Assembly (NCBI GenBank): GCA_903848955.1
Contig: CAINHS010000091.1
Coordinates: forward strand, 1-50,241
DNA: 50,241 nt
Source: an uncultured beta proteobacterium
GTDB lineage: Bacteria > Pseudomonadota > Gammaproteobacteria > Burkholderiales > Rhodocyclaceae
Direction: 5' to 3'
In this document: positions 44,647-50,241 of the stretch, piece by piece
Position numbering within the stretch: the stretch's first letter is position 1
How the letters are laid out: each line of letters opens with the position of its first letter
Made by a program: the position numbers and the translations under genes
Notes under the pieces: model-generated
Told to the model about the DNA's origin: nothing
Seen by the model: only the letters and a program-made list of their open reading frames with translations
Database searches by the model: none

Positions 44647-44972
44647 GGAACACCCCTCCATGCCAATGGGCAATATAGTCCAATCTTCCCTTGTCTGCTG
44701 CGAAGTCGTAGCGCACCTGACTGCTTACTCAGGAATAGGCGGAGGGTCAACTTCGGGTTACTCCTGTCAGCCCCTGGCAGCAAGCTCGGCTTACGGCTTC
44801 CTAAGCGGACCGGCCGCTGGCTATGCGCTTGTCAGCAGGCCGGAATCAGTGTGGCCCGGCCATTCCTGCGGGCAGGCTTTGATTCCGGTGGCGTAACAGC
44901 CCCCGCCACCGGCAGCCACTGCGCGGCCTCACTATTGCGGACGCTTGTCAGGACCGATCACCCGCGCCAATA
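44647..44972. other. intergenic stretch with a hairpin
   Basis: No gene is recognised in these 326 bases. A 9-bp stem CCGGTGGCG/CGCCACCGG (44885-44893 and 44904-44912) lies 61 bases past the stop of the diheme cytochrome gene (minus strand) and might stop its transcript, but no T run follows. The promoter of the binding-protein gene should be within 44650-44800 but is not evident. Confidence 0.5.
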
Positions 44973-45749
44973 TTACTGACACGTCTTGCCTGAGCCGTTC
45001 AGGCTGGCGACGTAAGCGGACACCGCGACGCGATCATTGTCGCTGAATTTCTTAAGCGCTTTGACCATGTCGGGATCCGAATTGCGGCGCGTACCATCGC
45101 GAATTTCGATCAACTGTCGCGTCAGATATTGGTAGTGTTGTCCGGCAAGCATTGGATAAAACTTCGCTTTGTCGCCGTCACCTTTAGCGCCATGACAAGC
45201 TTCGCACTTTTCCACATAGAGCGCTTTTCCCTCTGCGATTTTCTGGCTCGCGTCCGCCGCTTCGTACCGTCCGTGTTCCGCCGGAATACACAGCGATCCG
45301 ATATAGGCGGCCAGATCGGCCAGTTCCTGGGGCCCCTTGCGCGTCAAGGCGAATGGCTCCATTGTCGGCGCATAGCGGATTCCGGCGCGCAAATCCGACA
45401 GTTGCTTGATTATGACGCTAGTGTGCTGACCGGCAATCTGCGGAAGATTGATTTTCGGCAGGCCCGACCCGGTAGTGAGATGGCATCCGGCACAGATCTC
45501 GTAGGATTTCTTGCCGCGAGCAAGGTCACCTTTCAGTTTAAGGGCTGCGACCTTGTCGCCGTCCTTGCCGTTCCAGGCTGCGCCGCTGCTTTTTGTTTCT
45601 TCTCCTTTCGCGACCGGAGTGGCGGTCGATGCCAGGCACTGGTTGTATTGGCTGACACAAAATCTGTCCGCCTGCTCCAACTGCGCTGCGCCTGATGCCA
45701 TGGAGCCAGCCAGTGACATGACAATGGCGAGGGTATGTACTTTTTTCAT
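44973..45749 (-). CDS. diheme cytochrome c, c4-like
   Basis: A 258-residue exported protein. A signal peptide (about 1-21) is followed by a short N-terminal segment with two cysteines (C31, C38) and two class I cytochrome c domains with heme motifs C86-A-G-C89-H90 and C182-E-A-C185-H186. Candidate sixth-ligand methionines are in YAPTMEPF and in PDMVKAL. The two-domain layout and size resemble cytochrome c4, a periplasmic electron carrier to oxidases or nitrite/nitrous oxide reductases. It lies 115 bases after a monoheme cytochrome gene on the same strand and is likely in the same operon. The start has AGGATAAATAA ahead of it. Confidence 0.9.
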   Translation of the reverse strand: MKKVHTLAIVMSLAGSMASGAAQLEQADRFCVSQYNQCLASTATPVAKGEETKSSGAAWNGKDGDKVAALKLKGDLARGKKSYEICAGCHLTTGSGLPKINLPQIAGQHTSVIIKQLSDLRAGIRYAPTMEPFALTRKGPQELADLAAYIGSLCIPAEHGRYEAADASQKIAEGKALYVEKCEACHGAKGDGDKAKFYPMLAGQHYQYLTRQLIEIRDGTRRNSDPDMVKALKKFSDNDRVAVSAYVASLNGSGKTCQ

Positions 45750-45864
45750 TTATTTATCCTTTCCGGGGATCTGGGCCAGTTCTTTATTTCTCGATTTATT
45801 GCCGCGGCTTGAGTCCTGTCGATCATGACAACGGTCATTGCGAAATCCGGACAAGCAGGCTCTT

Positions 45865-46173
45865 CTATGGCTTCAATTTGGAGATGAATTCGGCAAGTTC
45901 CTTGATTTCATCATTGCTAACAAGGGGCAATATGCCCTGCATGGCAGCCGAATTGGCATTGCCTCTGGCGCCGCTCTTGATGTCCTGAATCTGTTTTTCG
46001 ACATACGGTGCGTTCTGACCGGCGATCTTCGGATAAACCGGCAATAGCGGTGTCTTGCCATCTTTGCCATGGCAGGTCCAACACGCCTTGTCCCTGAAAA
46101 GCTGGGCTCCGTTGGCCAGTGCCTCGCCGGTGAATGTCCAAAACGCCAACGTCATTATTAATAGAGATTTCAT
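45865..46173 (-). CDS. small monoheme cytochrome c
   Basis: A 102-residue class I cytochrome c. Signal peptide to about residue 20 (ending GEALA); heme motif C31-W-T-C34-H35; likely axial methionine in AAMQGI. Segments PKIAGQNAPYVEKQIQDIKSG and LAEFISKLKP match one half of a cytochrome c4-type domain. It is an electron carrier in the periplasm and is first in a two-gene cytochrome operon. Shine-Dalgarno AAGGGAAA precedes the start. Confidence 0.9.
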   Translation of the reverse strand: MKSLLIMTLAFWTFTGEALANGAQLFRDKACWTCHGKDGKTPLLPVYPKIAGQNAPYVEKQIQDIKSGARGNANSAAMQGILPLVSNDEIKELAEFISKLKP

Positions 46174-46493
46174 GGTTTCCCTTTGTCAAGAAAAGATGAA
46201 AGAAGCTGACAATACCCGGCAGTTCCCTGCTGCTTGGAATCCGGATTCAACATCGGTCATCTTGGATAGCAAATTGCTGGATCTGCTTCGAATCTTTCCA
46301 GGGGAAGGGTAGGCTGTTTGCGGTGCACCAAACATTGACCGCCATCAATTTATCCCCGTACTTTGCGCAGCAACGCATCAGGGCGGTTGTCAGCCGGCGG
46401 CGGGATACCCGCGTTTGCTCTTCGATTCGGATCGGCGCACGATACGGAGGCGAACAGTGCGCCGCTGCGCGCAGGCCAACCGGGATAACAGTC
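46174..46493. other. divergent upstream region of cytochrome operon and hydratase
   Basis: No gene is recognised in these 320 bases. The region holds the FNR-like site listed at 46335-46348 and must contain promoters in both directions; no strong -10/-35 pair was found by eye. The open frame of the hydratase extends back to 46323 but its upstream part has no family resemblance. Confidence 0.5.
46335..46348. promoter_or_regulatory. FNR/CRP-type site (TTGAC-CGCC-ATCAA)
   Basis: TTGACCGCCATCAA matches the FNR consensus TTGAT-N4-ATCAA with one change. It lies midway between the divergent cytochrome c gene (start 46173) and the hydratase gene (start 46494), 147-162 bases from each start. An oxygen- or nitrate-responsive regulator would suit cytochrome genes. 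A single 14-base match has a real chance of being random. Confidence 0.45.
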
Positions 46494-47348
46494 ATGCACA
46501 CTCAAGCCGACATCCGTTCCGTCGCCGCTCAAATGAAGGCTGCCCAGGACGAGGTTCGGCAGATCAGGCCATTTACATCGGAGCCAGGCGCTTTCGATAT
46601 TTCATCAGCCTACAAAGTCTCACACTTGATCCATGAGGCCCGCCTCGCGGAAGGGTTTGTCCCGGTCGGCCGCAAGATCGGTTTCACCAACCCCGAGATG
46701 TGGTCTCTGTACGGTGTGCGGGAGCCCATATGGGGCCATATGTACGACAAGACCGTCGTTAACTTGTCCGGCCGGCATTCGACGTGCAGTCTTGGCCGGT
46801 TCGCCGAACCGAAAATCGAGCCCGAGATCGTCTTCCATTTTCGGTCGGCGCCGCCGGTCACCGGAGATTTGTCGGCCATACTGGAATGCATTGACTGGGT
46901 CGCGCACGGCTTCGAAATCGTACAGTCGCATTTTCCCGGGTGGAAGTTTCAGGCCCCGGACACCATTGCCGATGGTGGTTTGCATGGAACACTGCTACTG
47001 GGCGAGCCGCAGGCAGTAGCCCGACTCGAGCCCGATCTGGTTGCCGCGCTGGAGTCCTTTTCGATCGATCTGTTCTGTGATGGCGATATGCGCGCAGCGG
47101 GTAAAGGACGCAATGTACTCGGCAGTCCATTGGCGGCAGTCGCGCATTTGATTGCGGTACTCGCAAAGCAGCCGCAATACATGCCGTTGCAGGCGAATGA
47201 AATGGTGACCACCGGCACGGTTACAGCCGCGCAAGTGGTCCGCTGCGGAGAAACCTGGCGAACGGAAATTGCAGGTATTGCGCTTCCCGGACTCTCGGTA
47301 AGCTTCTCGGACCAGGAGTATCCGTCAGGGCAAGGCCGGCCGCCTTAG
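46494..47348 (+). CDS. 2-oxo-pent-4-enoate hydratase / oxalocrotonate decarboxylase-like enzyme (FAH superfamily)
   Basis: A 284-residue protein of the fumarylacetoacetate-hydrolase-related fold. Family marks are VGRKIGFTNPEMWSLYGVREPIWG at about 54-77, the metal-binding glutamates in KIEPEIVF at about 107-114, and WVAHGFEIVQSHFPGWKF with DTIADGGLHGTLLLG in the middle. These enzymes hydrate 2-hydroxypenta-2,4-dienoate or decarboxylate 4-oxalocrotonate in meta-cleavage of aromatics. No other meta-pathway gene is in the window, so the substrate is not certain. ATG 46494 is chosen because the preceding 57 codons look non-coding. Confidence 0.85.
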   Translation: MHTQADIRSVAAQMKAAQDEVRQIRPFTSEPGAFDISSAYKVSHLIHEARLAEGFVPVGRKIGFTNPEMWSLYGVREPIWGHMYDKTVVNLSGRHSTCSLGRFAEPKIEPEIVFHFRSAPPVTGDLSAILECIDWVAHGFEIVQSHFPGWKFQAPDTIADGGLHGTLLLGEPQAVARLEPDLVAALESFSIDLFCDGDMRAAGKGRNVLGSPLAAVAHLIAVLAKQPQYMPLQANEMVTTGTVTAAQVVRCGETWRTEIAGIALPGLSVSFSDQEYPSGQGRPP

Positions 47349-47721
47349 TCTGTGCTGCCTGGCGGCGTTGGTCAGGCGATGCGGGTCTTTACCCTTCAGG
47401 AAGCCGGGAAGCGCTTCATTGAATGCTGACGGGTCCTGGCCGGGGAACAGATGCCGTGCCCGGGCGCAACGTATGTCGCCGCGGACCGGACATCGAACAT
47501 GCCGTTGTCAGATGACCGTTGACAGTTTATGCTGACCACTAAAGCGTATCGGCCGGGCGCTGAGCACTCGCGACCTTGGTCAATTGCGGGAGAGTGGCGG
47601 AGGCCTGAGTCTGAATGCGTGTCGCGGGCTCATCCCGTGTTTCAGGCGCGACTGATTGCAATGCGCCGCCAACCGCCGGGCAAGAGATGAAGTTGGTATA
47701 CGGAAAAGAGTCGCTGAAGAA
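47349..47721. other. intergenic stretch upstream of the heme-sensor kinase
   Basis: No gene is recognised in these 373 bases. A TTGACA at 47519-47524 is a perfect -35, but the best -10 candidates downstream (ACTAAA or GTATCG) are badly spaced or poor, so no promoter is called. Confidence 0.4.
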
Positions 47722-50241
47722 ATGAAGCTACAGCACAAGATCTGGCTGGCAACGGCAGTGATCATTTCACTGATCATGGTAACCGATGCCGTCATGGGCT
47801 ACCGCACCATCAAGGACAGCGTCCGCATCGAACTGGAGCGGGAAGCCAATGATGTCCGCGCCATGCTGATGGCAACCCGTCGCGTTTATCACAAGCAGTT
47901 TCTGGACAGCGGCCTGCCCCTCAACAACAAGACGATCGGTTTCCTGCCGGCGCATGCTTTGTCCCGCATCTCCGCGGATTTCCCCAACTGGACCAAGAGC
48001 GGTCTTTACTTCAACAACGTCTCCGACAATCCCCGCAATCCGGACAACCGGGCCGACAAGTCCGAACTCGACTCGATCGCCTATTTCCGCGAACATCCGA
48101 AGGCCATCGACCGGGTCGTTGAGATTGTCGGCGACAAAGGGGAAACACTGCTCCATTACAGCACCCCGATCTGGATCGAAGCCTATTGCATCAAATGCCA
48201 CGGCGAGCGCGAGGAGGCTCCTGCATCCATCGCCAGCACCTATGACAGCGCCTACCGGTACAAGGTAGGCGACCTGCGCGGCGTCATGAGCATCAAGGTT
48301 CCGGAGACTCCGCTGTGGGACATCGAGTACCGGGGCTGGAAAGACCGGTTCGCCGCGCGCCTGATCGGCTACGCGGCATTGCTCCTGCTGTTGGGCATGT
48401 TGATGGAGCGTCTCGTCTCGCGCCGCCTGGCGCTGGTCGAAAGCGCCGCCAGCCGGATCGGCTCGGGCGATTACGCAACGCCGGTCGCCGTCGGCGGCAA
48501 TGACGAACTGACCAGCCTGGGGCGCAGTTTCAACGGCATGGCGGCAACCCTGAGTCAGCGCGAACAGGAACTGCGAAAATTCGAGGCCATCGTGGCTTCG
48601 ACAGACGATGCGGTCATCGGCAAGACCCTGGACGGGATCATCACCAGCTGGAATGCCGGCGCCGCGAGGATGTTCGGTTACACGGCCGAAGAAGCCATCG
48701 GCCGTTCGATGCAGATGCTCTTCCCCCCGGATAGACTGGACGAGGAACCCGCAATTCTTGCGCGCATCGCCAGCGGCGAGAGAATCAATCACTTTGAAAC
48801 CGTTCGTCGCTGCAAGGATGGCCGGCTGATCGACATATCCGCCGCCATCAGCCCCATTCTGGACGGCTTGGGCAAGGTCGTCGGCGTGGCCAAGATTGCC
48901 AGAGACATTACCGAGCGCAAGCAGGTCGAACGGGATCTCCATCATGCCAACAGCTTGTTCAGGGAATCCATCGGCGGCCTTGCCGAGGGCTTCACCATCT
49001 TCGACGAGAATGATCGTCTGGTGATCTGCAACGAGGCCTATCTGGAGTTCTACAGTACCAGCCGCGACCTCATTGTCCCCGGCGTCAGCTTCGAGGAAAT
49101 TGCCCGCAAAGGGGCGGAACGGGGGCAGTACAAGGAAGCGACCGGACGCATTGACGAGTGGGTGCGGGAGCGCGTCAGAATCCACCAGCAGGCCGACGGC
49201 AGCCATCTGGAGCAACTTCTGGACGACGGGCGCTGGTTGCTTATCGTCGAGCACCGGACGCCCAGTGGTTTCATCGTCGGCAACCGGATTGACATTACGG
49301 CGCGCAAGCTTGCTGAAGTCGCACTCAGCCAGCACGACCGCCACCTGGCGGAATTGGTCGAGGAGCGAACAACGGCCCTGTCGATCGCCAAGGTCGCGGC
49401 GGAGGCTGCCAACCAGTCCAAGAGCAGTTTCCTGGCCAACATGAGCCATGAAATCCGCACGCCGATGAACGCCATCATCGGGCTTACTCACCTGTTGCGC
49501 CGCAATGAACCCAGGCCTGAACAAGCCGACCGGCTGGCAAAGATCGACGCTGCCGGCAATCACCTGCTGTCGGTCATCAACGACATTCTGGATATTTCCA
49601 AGATCGAGGCCGGCAAGCTCGAGTTGGAACGGACCAACTTTGCCCTGGGGGCGGTCCTCGACCATGTCCGGTCGCTGATTTCCGATCAGGCCGCCGCCAA
49701 GGGCCTGACGATCGAAGTGGATTCCGATGGTGTGCCGGTCTGGTTGAGCGGAGATCCGACCCGGCTGCGACAGGCGCTGCTCAACTACACCGGCAATGCC
49801 ATCAAGTTCACCGCACAGGGTTGCATCAGTCTGCGCGCAATTCTCGTGCAGGACAGCGGCGACGATATCCTGGTGCGCTTCGAGGTCGAGGACACCGGCA
49901 TCGGCCTGACGCCGGAGCAGATATCCAGCCTGTTCCACGCCTTCGAGCAGGCCGATGTCTCGACCACACGCAAATATGGCGGCACCGGCCTTGGTTTGGC
50001 CATCACCCGTCATCTGGCTCGACTGATGGGTGGCGACGCCGGCGTCGAGAGCGAACCGGGCAAGGGAAGCACCTTCTGGTTTACGGCCCGGTTAAGGCGC
50101 GGCAGCGGAATCATGCCGGTCATGAAAGACACCGGAACACATGATGCCGAAGCCGAGTTGCGCTTGCACCATGGCGGCTCGCGGATTCTTCTGGCGGAAG
50201 ATAATGCCATCAACCGCGAAGTCGCCCTGGAACTGTTGCAC
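47722..50241 (+). CDS. hybrid sensor histidine kinase with heme-c-type Tll0287-like sensor domain (partial, 3' end outside window)
   Basis: The first 840 residues are present; the frame is open at the window edge. A membrane segment (about 7-27) is followed by a periplasmic Tll0287-like (DUF3365) domain to about residue 205, carrying C156-I-K-C159-H160, a covalent heme-c attachment motif. A second membrane segment (about 212-232), HAMP, a PAS domain (about 290-410), a second PAS-like domain (about 415-535) and a HisKA box with H576 (MSHEIRTP) follow. The ATPase domain has [10 protein letters not shown] and [14 protein letters not shown] receiver starts with [12 protein letters not shown] and is cut off. 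The domain order suggests sensing of redox state or a gas at a periplasmic heme. Confidence 0.9.
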   Translation, partial: MKLQHKIWLATAVIISLIMVTDAVMGYRTIKDSVRIELEREANDVRAMLMATRRVYHKQFLDSGLPLNNKTIGFLPAHALSRISADFPNWTKSGLYFNNVSDNPRNPDNRADKSELDSIAYFREHPKAIDRVVEIVGDKGETLLHYSTPIWIEAYCIKCHGEREEAPASIASTYDSAYRYKVGDLRGVMSIKVPETPLWDIEYRGWKDRFAARLIGYAALLLLLGMLMERLVSRRLALVESAASRIGSGDYATPVAVGGNDELTSLGRSFNGMAATLSQREQELRKFEAIVASTDDAVIGKTLDGIITSWNAGAARMFGYTAEEAIGRSMQMLFPPDRLDEEPAILARIASGERINHFETVRRCKDGRLIDISAAISPILDGLGKVVGVAKIARDITERKQVERDLHHANSLFRESIGGLAEGFTIFDENDRLVICNEAYLEFYSTSRDLIVPGVSFEEIARKGAERGQYKEATGRIDEWVRERVRIHQQADGSHLEQLLDDGRWLLIVEHRTPSGFIVGNRIDITARKLAEVALSQHDRHLAELVEERTTALSIAKVAAEAANQSKSSFLANMSHEIRTPMNAIIGLTHLLRRNEPRPEQADRLAKIDAAGNHLLSVINDILDISKIEAGKLELERTNFALGAVLDHVRSLISDQAAAKGLTIEVDSDGVPVWLSGDPTRLRQALLNYTGNAIKFTAQGCISLRAILVQDSGDDILVRFEVEDTGIGLTPEQISSLFHAFEQADVSTTRKYGGTGLGLAITRHLARLMGGDAGVESEPGKGSTFWFTARLRRGSGIMPVMKDTGTHDAEAELRLHHGGSRILLAEDNAINREVALELLH

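Noticed and set aside
47767-50013. 748-codon open frame on the minus strand at the right edge
   Set aside because: It is antisense to the hybrid kinase, whose motifs (CxxCH, HisKA, ATPase) are unambiguous on the plus strand.

Overview
The window reads as a high-GC proteobacterial chromosome segment. A betaproteobacterium, perhaps of the Rhodocyclales type, is most likely: there is a full-length NifU, a PhaI-type phasin, a polyhydroxyalkanoic-acid-system protein and c4-type cytochromes. This placement is inference from gene content; no rRNA or marker gene is present. Genes are dense from 1 to 36 kb and sparser from about 36.6 to 47.7 kb.

Layout. 0.1-2.7 kb: the end of a nitrogen-fixation cluster (iscA-nifU-nifS) behind a near-consensus sigma-54 promoter. 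2.8-21.7 kb: a neutral-lipid region. One arm looks biosynthetic: a two-domain fatty acyl-CoA reductase of the Marinobacter Maqu_2507 type, a wax ester synthase/DGAT, a phasin, an acyl-CoA-binding protein, a PHA-granule-region protein, a long-chain acyl-CoA ligase, and TetR and XRE regulators. A second arm looks catabolic: an operon of aldehyde dehydrogenase, Tat-exported small subunit, GMC alcohol oxidoreductase and membrane-anchored lipase, plus a separate second lipase. Two non-coding signals tie the parts together: an 18-bp TTAG-N10-CTAA palindrome in front of both arms, and four 37-bp tandem repeats, each with a palindrome, between the wax synthase and the acyl-CoA-binding protein. btuF, an HDOD gene and a zinc-finger-less dksA lie among these.

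21.9-26.0 kb: a vitamin B12 uptake operon (btuB-btuC-btuD, minus strand) under a cobalamin riboswitch; the likely btuF is apart at 18.5 kb on the other strand. 26.1-30.3 kb: a metallo-beta-lactamase-fold hydrolase, a GMC (choline-dehydrogenase-like) oxidoreductase and a methylmalonate-semialdehyde dehydrogenase on the minus strand, with a second copy of the palindromic repeat found between nifU and nifS. 30.4 kb: tRNA-Asp(GUC). 30.6-34.4 kb: three overlapping genes for a cytokinin-dehydrogenase-like flavoprotein, a dicluster ferredoxin-like protein and a geranylgeranyl-reductase-like flavoprotein, which look like an undescribed electron-transfer unit, followed by phosphoglucomutase.

36.1-50.2 kb: a sensory and redox region with a CBS-domain protein, a hybrid histidine kinase, an epoxyqueuosine-reductase-like Fe-S protein, a Cache-HAMP adenylate cyclase just downstream of an orphan substrate-binding protein, two c-type cytochromes, a 2-oxo-pentenoate-hydratase-like enzyme with an FNR-like site upstream, and a second hybrid kinase whose sensor domain carries a heme-c motif (CxxCH) and which runs off the right edge.

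The best candidate for a new system is the wax-ester/neutral-lipid region with its own repeats and operator-like sites; the three-gene flavin/Fe-S operon comes second. All assignments rest on reading motifs in the sequence; no database search was run.
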